This document shows positions 17,067 through 26,949 of a DNA stretch of 64,000 nucleotides, in pieces (positions within the stretch are counted from its first letter, which is position 1; every line of letters begins with the position of its first letter). Position numbers and translations under genes: made by a program. Location of the stretch: NCBI GenBank assembly GCA_047975205.1, contig JBKEDC010000035.1, positions 1 to 64,000 of the forward strand, read 5' to 3'. The notes below the pieces were generated by a model. It made no database searches and was not told where the DNA came from. It was given only the letters and a program-made list of their open reading frames with translations. The stretch comes from JBKEDC01 sp047975205 (GTDB taxonomy: Bacteria > Bacteroidota > Bacteroidia > Bacteroidales > Prolixibacteraceae).

Positions 17067-18509
17067 ATGAACTTAAAAGAATTATTACAAGGAATTGACT
17101 ATGAGTGTTTGCAAGGCGATTTAAATACAGAGGTTAATCAACTTCAATTCGATTCGCGTAAAGTTCAGGCGGGCGATGTGTTTGTGGCAACCGAAGGTGT
17201 GCATGTTGATGGGCATGACTATATTGAAAAAGCTATAGCGTTAGGAGCATCAGCCATTGTGGCACAGCGTGAAGTGCAAGCAAAGGCTGTATTGGTTATT
17301 ACGAAAAACACAGCAGCGGCTTTAGCCGTTATGGCATCTAATTATTATGCTCGTCCCTCTGAGAAGATGAAGGTTGTGGGCGTTACAGGAACAAATGGTA
17401 AAACCACCATAGCTACGGTGTTATATAAACTATTTTCAAGCTTAGGCTATAAAGTAGGATTAATATCTACTATTAAATATTATGTAGGCGAGGAAGAATT
17501 TCCGGCAACACACACTACCCCGGATGCTTTGCAAATTCAGCATTTAATGCATCAAATGGTAGAGGCAGGTTGTACACATTGTTTTATGGAAGCAAGTTCT
17601 CATGCCATTCATCAAGATCGAGTGAAAGCAATTGATTTTGATGGTGCCGTCTTTACAAACATTACACATGACCATTTAGATTACCATAAAACATTTGCCG
17701 AATATATTAAAGCAAAAAAGAAACTCTTTGATGAATTAGGAACCCATGCTTTTGCATTAACTAATGCAGATGATAAAAACGGTATGGTAATGCTGCAAAA
17801 TACGCTTGCTCAACAAAAAACGTATGGTTTAAAATCAGTTGCCGACTATAAATGCAAGGTGCTTGAAAAGCATATTGACGGCATGTTGCTGCTCATCGAT
17901 GAGTTTGAAGTATGGACGCATTTTGCCGGTATTTTTAATGCCTATAACCTGATGGCAGTTTATGCCACCGCGTTGTTATTGGGAGAAGATAAACATGAGG
18001 TGCTTGCAGCTATGAGTGCATTAACTCCGGTGGCAGGAAGGTTCGATATTGTGCGTTCTCCTGATGGTAAATTTGCTATTGTAGATTATGCACACACTCC
18101 TGATGCATTAAAAAATGTGCTTAACGGTATTCAAGAGATAAAAAAGGAAAATCAACGTGTAATTACTGTTGTTGGTTGCGGTGGAGATCGAGATAAGACT
18201 AAACGTCCGATTATGGCTAAAGAAGGGATTGCTCAATCAGATAAACTTATTCTTACCTCCGACAATCCGCGTACGGAAGTGCCGGCAGCTATTATTGCAG
18301 ATATGGAAGCCGGTTTATCGGCAGAAGATAAAGCCCATTCATTATCTATTGAAAATAGAAAAGAAGCCATTAGAACCGCTTGTATGTTGGCGCAGCCAGG
18401 CGATATTATTTTAATAGCAGGTAAAGGACATGAAGATTATCAAGATGTAAATGGTGTGAAACATCATTTTGATGACAAAGAAATTGTGAACGAAATTTTT
18501 AATCAATAA
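17067..18509 (+). CDS. murE: UDP-MurNAc-tripeptide synthetase MurE (meso-DAP-adding)
   Basis: MurE adds the third amino acid to UDP-MurNAc-L-Ala-D-Glu using ATP. The 480-residue protein has the ATP loop GTNGKT at 108-113 and D399-N-P-R402, the motif that selects meso-diaminopimelate over lysine. So the wall should be DAP-type, as in other Bacteroidales. ATG at 17067 is two bases after the ftsI stop; a GTG at 17064 is the alternative. Confidence 0.95.
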   Translation: MNLKELLQGIDYECLQGDLNTEVNQLQFDSRKVQAGDVFVATEGVHVDGHDYIEKAIALGASAIVAQREVQAKAVLVITKNTAAALAVMASNYYARPSEKMKVVGVTGTNGKTTIATVLYKLFSSLGYKVGLISTIKYYVGEEEFPATHTTPDALQIQHLMHQMVEAGCTHCFMEASSHAIHQDRVKAIDFDGAVFTNITHDHLDYHKTFAEYIKAKKKLFDELGTHAFALTNADDKNGMVMLQNTLAQQKTYGLKSVADYKCKVLEKHIDGMLLLIDEFEVWTHFAGIFNAYNLMAVYATALLLGEDKHEVLAAMSALTPVAGRFDIVRSPDGKFAIVDYAHTPDALKNVLNGIQEIKKENQRVITVVGCGGDRDKTKRPIMAKEGIAQSDKLILTSDNPRTEVPAAIIADMEAGLSAEDKAHSLSIENRKEAIRTACMLAQPGDIILIAGKGHEDYQDVNGVKHHFDDKEIVNEIFNQ

Positions 18510-18537
18510 ATAGAACAATCAGAAAAGCAATAATAGC

Positions 18538-19785
18538 ATGATTTATTTCTTATACGAATTACTAAAAGATTATAATATACCCGGCATCGGGATGTTTCAG
18601 TACATCTCTTTCAGATCCGGTTTAGCAGTCATTGTTTCACTTATCATTACGATGGTTTTTGGCAAAAGTTTGATTCGATTTTTGCAACGCCAACAAATTG
18701 GTGAAGAAATACGAAGCTTAGGATTAGAAGGACAAATGGCTAAACGGGGAACGCCAACCATGGGTGGTATTCTTATCTTAGGAGCTATCATTGTGCCGAC
18801 TTTATTGTTTGCCAACCTAAAGAATATTTACATCATCTTAATGCTTGTCACAACAGTTTGGTTAGGTGCAATTGGCTTCATTGATGATTATATTAAAGTA
18901 TTTCGTAAAAATAAGGAGGGCTTAGCAGGTCGATTTAAAATTATCGGTCAAGTGTGTTTGGGTTTAATCGTGGCAGCTACGCTTTATTTCTCGCCCGATG
19001 TAGTGGTTCGGGAAAATGTGAAAGATGCCGATGGGAACCCCATGCGCACGATAGTGGTGGAAGATGCTTCAGGTCGCCAAAGTATTCATAATTTGACAGA
19101 AGATGTAAAATCGACTAAAACGACTATTCCTTTTGTGAAAAGTCATGAGTTTGATTATAAAGTTTTTGTGAGTTGGTTCACCGATTCAGAATGGGCAAAG
19201 TGGGCGATCTATATTATTGCCATTATTTTGATTATAACGGCTGTTTCGAATGCAGCTAATTTAACCGACGGTATCGATGGTTTAGCTTCGGGCACGTCGG
19301 CAATTAGCGGGGTAACGTTGGGCTTGCTTGCTTATGTGAGCGGAAATGTGGTTTTTGCCGATTATCTGAATATTATGTATATCCCCATGGTAGGCGAATT
19401 GTTTGTATTTATTGCAGCTTTTGTAGGGGCAACCGTTGGTTTTTTGTGGTGGAATTCTTATCCGGCTCAAATCTTCATGGGAGATACCGGAAGTTTAGCG
19501 TTAGGAGGTATTTTAGCTGTGTTTGCTATCATCATACGTAAAGAGCTGTTAATTCCTGTGCTGTGTGCCATTTTCTTGGTAGAGAATCTATCGGTCATGT
19601 TGCAAGTAGGTTATTTCAAATATACCAAAAAGAAATATGGAGAAGGAAGACGCATATTCTTAATGAGCCCTATTCACCATCATTATCAGAAAAAAGGAAT
19701 ACCGGAACCTAAAATAGTAGCTCGGTTTTATATTGTAGGAGTGATATTGGCGGTGGTAACATTGGCAACCCTAAAAATGAGATAA
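18538..19785 (+). CDS. mraY: Phospho-MurNAc-pentapeptide transferase MraY
   Basis: An integral membrane enzyme that makes lipid I from UDP-MurNAc-pentapeptide and undecaprenyl phosphate. The 415 residues exceed the about 360 of E. coli MraY because of an extra segment of roughly 55 residues (about 158-215, rich in charged residues), common in Bacteroidetes. Catalytic Asp-containing blocks are visible: GFIDDYIKV, NLTDGIDGLA and FMGDTGSLALGG. The C-terminal HHHYQKKG motif is present. About ten TM helices. Confidence 0.96.
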   Translation: MIYFLYELLKDYNIPGIGMFQYISFRSGLAVIVSLIITMVFGKSLIRFLQRQQIGEEIRSLGLEGQMAKRGTPTMGGILILGAIIVPTLLFANLKNIYIILMLVTTVWLGAIGFIDDYIKVFRKNKEGLAGRFKIIGQVCLGLIVAATLYFSPDVVVRENVKDADGNPMRTIVVEDASGRQSIHNLTEDVKSTKTTIPFVKSHEFDYKVFVSWFTDSEWAKWAIYIIAIILIITAVSNAANLTDGIDGLASGTSAISGVTLGLLAYVSGNVVFADYLNIMYIPMVGELFVFIAAFVGATVGFLWWNSYPAQIFMGDTGSLALGGILAVFAIIIRKELLIPVLCAIFLVENLSVMLQVGYFKYTKKKYGEGRRIFLMSPIHHHYQKKGIPEPKIVARFYIVGVILAVVTLATLKMR

Positions 19786-19793
19786 AAATAAAT

Positions 19794-21131
19794 ATGAGTA
19801 AACGAATAGTCATATTAGGCGGAGGCGAAAGCGGTGCCGGAGCAGCTGTGTTGGCAAAACAGAAAGGATTTGATGTATTCCTGTCTGACAAGTCGGCTAT
19901 TGCCCCGAAGTATATCGATTTGCTGGAAGAACATGCCATCATTTTTGAACAGGGAAAACATACGGAAGACTTAATTTTAAATGCTCAAGAAGTGATTAAG
20001 AGCCCGGGAATACCGGATACAGCTCCATTAATACAAAAGTTAAGAGCTCAACAAACACCTGTTATATCAGAAATAGAGTTTGCAGCTCGATATACCCGAG
20101 CTATTAAAATTTGTATAACCGGAAGCAATGGTAAAACTACCACCTCCATGCTAACTTACCAGTTGCTGAAAGATGCCGGAATGAATGTAGGTTTGGCGGG
20201 TAATATCGGGCAGAGTTTTGCTTTGCAGGTAGCGCAATGTAATTACGATTATTATGTATTGGAGTTGAGTAGCTTTCAGCTTGACGGTATGTATGAGTTT
20301 AAAGCAGAAGTGGCAATACTACTGAATATAACTCCCGACCATCTTGATAGATATAATTATGAGTTTTCAAATTATGTGGACGCTAAGTTTAGAATTATCC
20401 GGAATCAAACTTCTGCCGATTACTTTATTTATTGGAATCAAGATCCGGTAATTAAGGCAGAAATAGAAAAAAGAGATATTGCAGCCAAATGTTTGCCATT
20501 TACAGATTTGCCTTTTCAGCAAGACGGGGCGGCAATTGATGGCGATAAGTTGGTATTAAAGTTAAATCAGAACGATTTTGTTATGTCGATATTTGAAATA
20601 GAATTACAAGGAAAGCACAATACATATAACTCTATGGCCGCAGGTCTTACAGGTAAAGTATTGGGCATAAAGAATGATAGAATACGAGAAAGCTTAGCCG
20701 GATTTCGAGGTGTAGAGCATCGTTTAGAAAGCTTCATAAAAGTGCGGGGTGTAGAATATATCAACGATTCGAAAGCCACCAATGTAAACTCTACATGGTA
20801 TGCCTTAGAAAGTATGATTAAGCCTACCATATGGATAGTGGGAGGAGTTGATAAGGGAAATGACTATGCTGAACTTGATGAACTGGTTAAGCAAAAGGTA
20901 AAGGCTATTATTTGTTTAGGCAGAGATAATAAGAAAATTATGGCTCACTTTTCCGGAATGATAGACGATATTATTGACGTGAATGATATGTCTAAAGCTG
21001 TGCAGGCTGCTAATTATTTGGCAGAACAAGGAGATATTGTATTACTCTCTCCGGCATGTGCAAGTTTTGATTTGTTTGAGAATTACGAAGATCGCGGTTG
21101 CCAGTTTAAGGCAGCTGTACGCGAACTATAA
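19794..21131 (+). CDS. murD: UDP-MurNAc-L-Ala:D-Glu ligase MurD
   Basis: Cytoplasmic Mur ligase, 445 residues, adding D-glutamate to UDP-MurNAc-L-Ala. It has the N-terminal Rossmann-like LGGGESGAGAA, the ATP loop ITGSNGKTTT (about 107-116) and NDSKATN in the C-terminal domain, characteristic of MurD. It follows mraY by 8 nt, the usual dcw order. Confidence 0.95.
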   Translation: MSKRIVILGGGESGAGAAVLAKQKGFDVFLSDKSAIAPKYIDLLEEHAIIFEQGKHTEDLILNAQEVIKSPGIPDTAPLIQKLRAQQTPVISEIEFAARYTRAIKICITGSNGKTTTSMLTYQLLKDAGMNVGLAGNIGQSFALQVAQCNYDYYVLELSSFQLDGMYEFKAEVAILLNITPDHLDRYNYEFSNYVDAKFRIIRNQTSADYFIYWNQDPVIKAEIEKRDIAAKCLPFTDLPFQQDGAAIDGDKLVLKLNQNDFVMSIFEIELQGKHNTYNSMAAGLTGKVLGIKNDRIRESLAGFRGVEHRLESFIKVRGVEYINDSKATNVNSTWYALESMIKPTIWIVGGVDKGNDYAELDELVKQKVKAIICLGRDNKKIMAHFSGMIDDIIDVNDMSKAVQAANYLAEQGDIVLLSPACASFDLFENYEDRGCQFKAAVREL

Positions 21132-21143
21132 TTTATAGGTAAA

Positions 21144-22370
21144 ATGGGATTCGATTGGAATAAAATAAAAGGTGTGATAAAGGGAGACCGGGTAATCTGG
21201 TTTGTCTTGATGGCGCTGTCTTTATTTTCTTTGGTCATTGTGTATAGTGCTACCGGAAAGTTAGCCTTCAATGAAGCCGGGGGGAATACCTTTACATACT
21301 TATGGAAACACTTTATAAAGATGTTTGTGGGTTTCCTTTTTATATTGGGAATTGTTAATATCACTCCGGTCAGGTTTTATTCTAAGTTTGCCAATATCAT
21401 TTTACTTGTAGCTATTGCACTACTATACGTTGCAACCTTGCAGCATTTTATATTCCACACGCCCACTAACAGGTCTTTAGATTTAGGAATAACAAGTTTT
21501 CAGCCGGCGGAGATAGCTAAGATATCATTGGTTATTTATGTTTCAAAAATATTGGCAACACATCGAGAAGGCAATCACGTTAGTAGGAAAGGATTCCGCA
21601 AAGTACTTATTGCATCAGCATTGGTTTTACTTCCCATTGCTTTAGGAGATTCATCAACAGCTTTGATTTTGGCTCTAGCTATATTTGCGATTATGATTAT
21701 AGCAGGAGTTAAAGCCAAGACATTATTTTTTACAGTCAGTTCAGCCGTTTTAACTTTAGCCATATTGATACTGATAAGCCCCATACTTCCGGCGAAATTT
21801 GGAAGGATACACACGGTGAGGGAACGTATCATTGACTTTGCAATAGGCGATGAACACGAGCAGCAAGGAACAACGCAAGCACAATACTCCCAATTAGCAA
21901 TATATGAGGGAGGCGTAACACCCCTCGGTAAAGGAGTGGGAAATAATGATGTGAGCAATTATATTGAAGCAGCATATTCTGATTTTATATTTGCCATAAT
22001 TATAGAAGAAGGGGGCATCGTTACGGCTATCATTATACTGTTAGCTTATCTCATTATATTATTCAGGGGAGGAGCAATAGCTGTCCGTTCTAAACGATCG
22101 TTTCCTGCTTTTTTAGTTACCGGATTGGTATTAATGTACACAATACAGGCATTTGTGAATATGATGGTAGCAACAGGATTGTTTCCGGTAACGGGGCAAC
22201 CTTTACCATTCTTAAGTTATGGTGGTACATCTATTGTATTTACCTCGGCAGCTTTCGGAATTGTCTTGGCAGTGAGTGAAGAAACCAGAAAAAAACCTGC
22301 ACCTCCATCAGAGAGTCAGTTAATCATTACTGATCCCGATGAAGATGAAGAAATAAAACAAGAATTATGA
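21144..22370 (+). CDS. ftsW: Septal peptidoglycan glycosyltransferase FtsW
   Basis: A SEDS-family membrane protein of 408 residues with about ten TM segments, polymerising lipid II at the division site together with FtsI. Conserved blocks include VYSATGKLAF near the start, FQPAEIAKI, and the late GQPLPFLSYGGTSI of the SEDS signature. The C-terminal cytoplasmic tail is acidic (DPDEDEE). The gene overlaps murG by 4 nt. Confidence 0.93.
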   Translation: MGFDWNKIKGVIKGDRVIWFVLMALSLFSLVIVYSATGKLAFNEAGGNTFTYLWKHFIKMFVGFLFILGIVNITPVRFYSKFANIILLVAIALLYVATLQHFIFHTPTNRSLDLGITSFQPAEIAKISLVIYVSKILATHREGNHVSRKGFRKVLIASALVLLPIALGDSSTALILALAIFAIMIIAGVKAKTLFFTVSSAVLTLAILILISPILPAKFGRIHTVRERIIDFAIGDEHEQQGTTQAQYSQLAIYEGGVTPLGKGVGNNDVSNYIEAAYSDFIFAIIIEEGGIVTAIIILLAYLIILFRGGAIAVRSKRSFPAFLVTGLVLMYTIQAFVNMMVATGLFPVTGQPLPFLSYGGTSIVFTSAAFGIVLAVSEETRKKPAPPSESQLIITDPDEDEEIKQEL

Positions 22371-23464
22371 CACTAAAAGTAATCATTAGCGGAGGCGGTA
22401 CCGGAGGGCATATCTTTCCGGCTTTATCAATTGCCGATGAACTAAAAAGAACAGTTGCTGATATTGAAATCTTGTTTGTTGGTGCAACAGGAAAAATGGA
22501 AATGGAGCGAGTGCCCGCGGCAGGATATCCGATAAAAGGATTGCCCATCATGGGAATGCCTCGTAAACTTTCGTTTAAATTAATCAAGTTTGCTTGTTCG
22601 GTATATAAAAGTAACAAGAAAGCAACTAAAATCATAAAAGAATTTCAACCCGATTTAGCGATTGGAGTAGGGGGATTTGCAAGCTATCCGATTTTGAATG
22701 CCGCTGCAAAAAAAGGAGTGCCCACCTATCTGCAAGAACAAAATTCATACGCCGGAATAAGCAATAAGAAGTTATCGAAGATGGTGCGCCGCATTTGTGT
22801 GGCTTATGATAATATGGATAGGTTCTTTCCGGCAGATAAAATTATAGAAACAGGTAATCCGGTTCGTCGGAATTTATTGGAAGCAACTGATAAGTCGGAG
22901 GCGTTGAATGCTTATGGATTGGCAACTGATAAGCCGGTTATTATTATCGTTGGCGGAAGCCTCGGAGCCAGAACACTTAACGAAGCAGTATTAGCTCATG
23001 TGCAAACCATAGCCCGATCGCAGGTACAAATAGTGTGGCAAACCGGAAAGTTTTATTATGAAGAGATGCTTACTCGTTTGGGCGATGATAAGCCCGACAA
23101 TCTGCATATCTTTCAATTTCTAACCGACATGGCTCAGGCTTATGCTGCGGCCGATTTAGTCGTGGCACGTGCCGGAGCAAGCACCATATCAGAATTGTGT
23201 TTACTGGGGAAAGCAAGTGTTTTGGTGCCATCGCCTAATGTGGCAGAAGATCACCAAACAAAGAATGCAATGGCTTTAGTTGATAAAAAAGCCGCCGTTT
23301 TAGTAAAAGATATAAATGCTGTTGAGCAGCTGCTGCCTAAAGCATTGCAATTGGTGCAAGAAAAAGAACAACTGAGCGAACTGAGAGCAAATAGCCTGAA
23401 AATGGCAAAACCTGATGCAACAAAAGATATTGTGGCAGTAATATTAAACGATTCGACAAAATAA
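22367..23464 (+). CDS. murG: Lipid II synthase MurG
   Basis: GT28 family glycosyltransferase of 365 residues that adds GlcNAc to lipid I at the inner face of the membrane. The N-terminal GGGTGGHIFPAL is the lipid-I/UDP-binding loop. LQEQNSYAGISNK and, in the C-terminal domain, RAGASTISELCLLGKASVLVP give the UDP-GlcNAc site. It overlaps ftsW by 4 nt and is followed one base later by murC. Confidence 0.96.
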   Translation: MTLKVIISGGGTGGHIFPALSIADELKRTVADIEILFVGATGKMEMERVPAAGYPIKGLPIMGMPRKLSFKLIKFACSVYKSNKKATKIIKEFQPDLAIGVGGFASYPILNAAAKKGVPTYLQEQNSYAGISNKKLSKMVRRICVAYDNMDRFFPADKIIETGNPVRRNLLEATDKSEALNAYGLATDKPVIIIVGGSLGARTLNEAVLAHVQTIARSQVQIVWQTGKFYYEEMLTRLGDDKPDNLHIFQFLTDMAQAYAAADLVVARAGASTISELCLLGKASVLVPSPNVAEDHQTKNAMALVDKKAAVLVKDINAVEQLLPKALQLVQEKEQLSELRANSLKMAKPDATKDIVAVILNDSTK

Positions 23465-23465
23465 A

Positions 23466-24854
23466 ATGGAGTTAACCAATATCAAACAAGTTTATTTCCT
23501 CGGTATCGGAGGAATTGGTATGAGCGCATTGGCTCGCTGGTTTAACCATGCCGATTTCGAGGTGAGCGGTTATGACAGTACGGAAACGCTATTAACTCAG
23601 AAGTTGATAGCAGAGGGGATTGCCGTGCATTATAACGACTGCCCGGAACATGCAGAAAAACTTGATAGAGAAACAACATTGGTGGTATTAACTCCGGCAG
23701 TTCCTAAGCATATGCAAGAACGTGTTTACTTAGAGAACAACCATTTTAATATAATGAAACGCGCCCAAGTTCTCGGGGCTATTGCGAATCAATTTAAAGG
23801 AGTAGCAGTGGCAGGCACACATGGTAAAACAAGCATTTCTACCATGACGGCACACATCTTTAAAACTTCAACAAAGGAATGTACGGCTTTCTTGGGCGGA
23901 ATATCTAAAAACTATGAAAGTAATTTATTGCTCTCAAATCAACCTGAATATGCTGTTTGCGAAGCCGATGAATTTGATCGTTCTTTCCTGAATCTATATC
24001 CTGCATATGCATTAATAAGTTCGGTTGATGCCGATCATTTAGATATATACGGCACGCATCAAGAAATGCTAAACGGTTTCTTATCTTTTGCTCGGCAAGT
24101 TACTGATGTATTGCTTTGTAAGTTGAATGTTTCAGAGAAATTAAATATTGCCGAAAAAGGAATTGCAGCCAAAACATACACCTATGACCTGAGAAACGGA
24201 GCTGCAAACTATTATGCGTCTGATATTCAATTGAAGAATGAGGCATATTATTTTGATTTGATTCATCCTCAAGGGAAGATAAAAGGCCTATGTTTAAACT
24301 ATCCGGGTTTATTGAATGTGGAAAATATGGTGGGAGCCATAGCTTTGGCTTTATTGGCAGGGCTTAAAGAGCAAGAGATTCGAAAAGCTGTGCAAACTTA
24401 TAAAGGTGTTCAGCGACGGTTTGACGTGAGATTTAAAAATGAAAAACTCATGCTGATTGACGATTATGCACATCATCCTACCGAGTTGAGGGCTACAATA
24501 AGTTCTGTACGTGCAATGTATCCTTCGCGAAAAATAACCGGTGTTTTTCAGCCTCACCTATATAGCAGAACACGAGATTTTACAGAAGAATTTGCTCATG
24601 AATTGAGCCAAGTTGATGAGTTACTTCTTCTAGATATTTATCCGGCACGAGAATTGCCGATAGCAGGAATAACATCGGAGCTCATTCTTAACATGGCAGA
24701 AGTAGCCGATAAAAAACTACTCAAACGAAATGAGTTAGAGCAACAACTCATGAATCGAGAAGAGGGATTAATCCTCATGATGGGAGCCGGAGATATCAGC
24801 CTTTCTATCGATAAGGTGGCAGCGCATTATAAAGAAAGGAGTGCGCATGGTTAG
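23466..24854 (+). CDS. murC: UDP-MurNAc:L-Ala ligase MurC
   Basis: The first Mur ligase, 462 residues, joining L-alanine to UDP-MurNAc. It has N-terminal GIGGIGMSALAR (nucleotide sugar binding), the ATP loop VAGTHGKTS (about 115-123), and DDYAHHPTE in the C-terminal half, which separates MurC from other Mur ligases. Its final 8 bases overlap the start of ftsQ. Confidence 0.95.
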   Translation: MELTNIKQVYFLGIGGIGMSALARWFNHADFEVSGYDSTETLLTQKLIAEGIAVHYNDCPEHAEKLDRETTLVVLTPAVPKHMQERVYLENNHFNIMKRAQVLGAIANQFKGVAVAGTHGKTSISTMTAHIFKTSTKECTAFLGGISKNYESNLLLSNQPEYAVCEADEFDRSFLNLYPAYALISSVDADHLDIYGTHQEMLNGFLSFARQVTDVLLCKLNVSEKLNIAEKGIAAKTYTYDLRNGAANYYASDIQLKNEAYYFDLIHPQGKIKGLCLNYPGLLNVENMVGAIALALLAGLKEQEIRKAVQTYKGVQRRFDVRFKNEKLMLIDDYAHHPTELRATISSVRAMYPSRKITGVFQPHLYSRTRDFTEEFAHELSQVDELLLLDIYPARELPIAGITSELILNMAEVADKKLLKRNELEQQLMNREEGLILMMGAGDISLSIDKVAAHYKERSAHG

Positions 24855-25596
24855 ACGAGTAATTAAGATAATGGCAATGGCATTCGTTGTCGTAGGATTG
24901 ATTTCGGCACAGCTGATAACCAATCGTAGGATAGGAAGATTAAAGTATAACCTGTTGAAGATAGAGATTCCGGAAGGAACTCCCCGTTACATTGATGAAC
25001 AAGGAGTGCAAAAGCTCGTGGAGGAATATCTTCCCGACTTGAATATGGAATGTGTGGACTCTTTAGATCTAAACGATTTGGAAACATACATGGAAAGCAT
25101 AACGGCTATAAAGAATGCAGAAGTGTTTAATAAAATATCAGGCGAAAACCTGAACTTCACCACGCAATTAGTGGTTCGAGTGCATCAGCGAGAGCCTATT
25201 GTGCGAGTGATAACAACTAACGATAATTATTATATGGATAATGACGGCGTTCGGATTGATGCCAATTATTCATACTCGGCAAAAGTTCCTTTGCTAACGG
25301 GCAGCGTGAGCGAAGAATATATGCGAAATGATATACTCCCTTTAATCCGCTACATCAATACAAATGATTTTTGGAGTGCACAGATTAAAGACATAAAAGT
25401 AGATGAAGACGGCGAACTTTGCATGGTTCCGTTGATAGGTTCTCAAACCATTCAATTTGGAACGCCGGTTCGCTATAAAGAGAAACTTAGAAATTTATTG
25501 GCTTTATATGAACAAGGATTCAATAAATTGGGTTGGGATAAGTATAAAACGATTGATTTGAAATATAAAGGACAAGTTGTTTGTGTTAGTAAATAA
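24847..25596 (+). CDS. ftsQ: Cell division protein FtsQ
   Basis: A 249-residue bitopic protein with one N-terminal TM helix (about 3-22) and a periplasmic region. A POTRA-like part is seen around 35-110 (IPEGTPRYIDEQGVQ...) and a beta domain follows. It scaffolds FtsB/FtsL at the septum. I chose ATG at 24847, 5 nt after a Shine-Dalgarno-like AAGGAG (24836-24841); GTG at 24841 is the longer alternative. Its position between murC and ftsA supports the name, since FtsQ is poorly conserved. Confidence 0.87.
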   Translation: MVRRVIKIMAMAFVVVGLISAQLITNRRIGRLKYNLLKIEIPEGTPRYIDEQGVQKLVEEYLPDLNMECVDSLDLNDLETYMESITAIKNAEVFNKISGENLNFTTQLVVRVHQREPIVRVITTNDNYYMDNDGVRIDANYSYSAKVPLLTGSVSEEYMRNDILPLIRYINTNDFWSAQIKDIKVDEDGELCMVPLIGSQTIQFGTPVRYKEKLRNLLALYEQGFNKLGWDKYKTIDLKYKGQVVCVSK

Positions 25597-25626
25597 TAGT
25601 CGATACACTATATAAATAATGGCAAT

Positions 25627-26928
25627 ATGATGCGTAGTGAAAAAGTAGTAGCAGCGGTAGATGTAGGCACGTCGAAAACAGTAGTTGCAGTAGGAAAATT
25701 AGACGATAACGGACAAGTGGTTCTGTTAGGATGCGGAGAAGCACCCTCTTCAGGAGTGATTAGAGGAGAAGTGCGTAACATTGAAGCTGTGGCAAAGGCT
25801 ATCGACGAAGCAGCATGTAACCTAGCTGTCGATGAAGAAATAAACGAGGTGTATGTTAATGTTTCAGGAAAAAGATTCATTGCAATTGATGTGGAAACGG
25901 AGCGAGATTTTGAAGAAGAAACTACAATCACCAGAGCTGAAATTCAATCGATGCTGCAAGAAGCATCTTACATCGATTTACAAGAAGATCAAAAAGTCTA
26001 TCATATCGAATTGCAAGGCTACGACCTCGATGGAGAATACTTTGCCGATGTAGTGGGCATGATGGCTCACAAACTGAGAGCATCATATAAAATATTTGTT
26101 GCACAGAAAACTTATGCCAAGAATTTAGATTTTGCCATAGCTAAATCTTGCCTGCGTACCGATCGTTTGGTACTCGATTCTGTATCAACTGCCGAAGCAC
26201 TCCTTTCTGATGATGAAAAAGAGGCAGGCGTGGTTTTGCTGGAAATGGGTGCGAGCCTTACCAAACTGTCAATATATACCGACAGCGTACTGCGCTATCA
26301 AGATGCACTCCCTTTTGCAGGTAGCATAATGACAAACGACCTTAAAGATGAATGCACAATCACCTTGTCGCAAGCCGAAAAGTTAAAAACCATTTATGGT
26401 AAAGCAATAGCCGATAAAACACAAAAAAATACTTATATTTCGATTCCGAGTTACAACGGTTCAAGACCTCGAGAAATAAATATGAATATGTTGGCAGCCA
26501 TTTTACAATCCAGATTAGATGAATTTGCCGATTGGGCTTCTTTAGCTATTGAAAAATCAGGTTATGCCGACGAATTGAATGCAGGAATGGTACTAACGGG
26601 AGGAACAGCTCAGCTACAAGATATATCTACCTTGTTTAAATACAGGTTGGGGCTGGATGTCAGGATCGGATACCCTCGAGTCTGCCAACGATTTCAAGGC
26701 TTTAGAACTCCTGCCTATGCCTCAGTTTTCGGGCTGTTGCAAATCGGATTATACGAAATACAAGAAGAATTATTAGCTCCGAAACAACGGATGCGGAAAA
26801 ATAAAAGTAAACAAAGGAATAAAGCTAAGAAATCGAATACTCCCGGCATTTTTGAAAAGTTTTTTGAAAAGTTTTCAAGTCAGGCAGAACTTTTCTTAAG
26901 TGAAGAAGAAGGCGACGAGATACAATAA
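25627..26928 (+). CDS. ftsA: Cell division protein FtsA
   Basis: Actin-like ATPase of 433 residues that tethers FtsZ to the membrane. It has AAVDVGTSKTVVAVG at the N-terminus (phosphate 1 loop) and VLTGGTAQL (adenosine motif) near 322. After a basic linker the C-terminus holds an amphipathic stretch, GIFEKFFEKF (about 399-408), the membrane-targeting helix, then an acidic tail. It lies 21 nt before the first ftsZ. Confidence 0.94.
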   Translation: MMRSEKVVAAVDVGTSKTVVAVGKLDDNGQVVLLGCGEAPSSGVIRGEVRNIEAVAKAIDEAACNLAVDEEINEVYVNVSGKRFIAIDVETERDFEEETTITRAEIQSMLQEASYIDLQEDQKVYHIELQGYDLDGEYFADVVGMMAHKLRASYKIFVAQKTYAKNLDFAIAKSCLRTDRLVLDSVSTAEALLSDDEKEAGVVLLEMGASLTKLSIYTDSVLRYQDALPFAGSIMTNDLKDECTITLSQAEKLKTIYGKAIADKTQKNTYISIPSYNGSRPREINMNMLAAILQSRLDEFADWASLAIEKSGYADELNAGMVLTGGTAQLQDISTLFKYRLGLDVRIGYPRVCQRFQGFRTPAYASVFGLLQIGLYEIQEELLAPKQRMRKNKSKQRNKAKKSNTPGIFEKFFEKFSSQAELFLSEEEGDEIQ

Positions 26929-26949
26929 CAAATAAAAATAACCTCACGC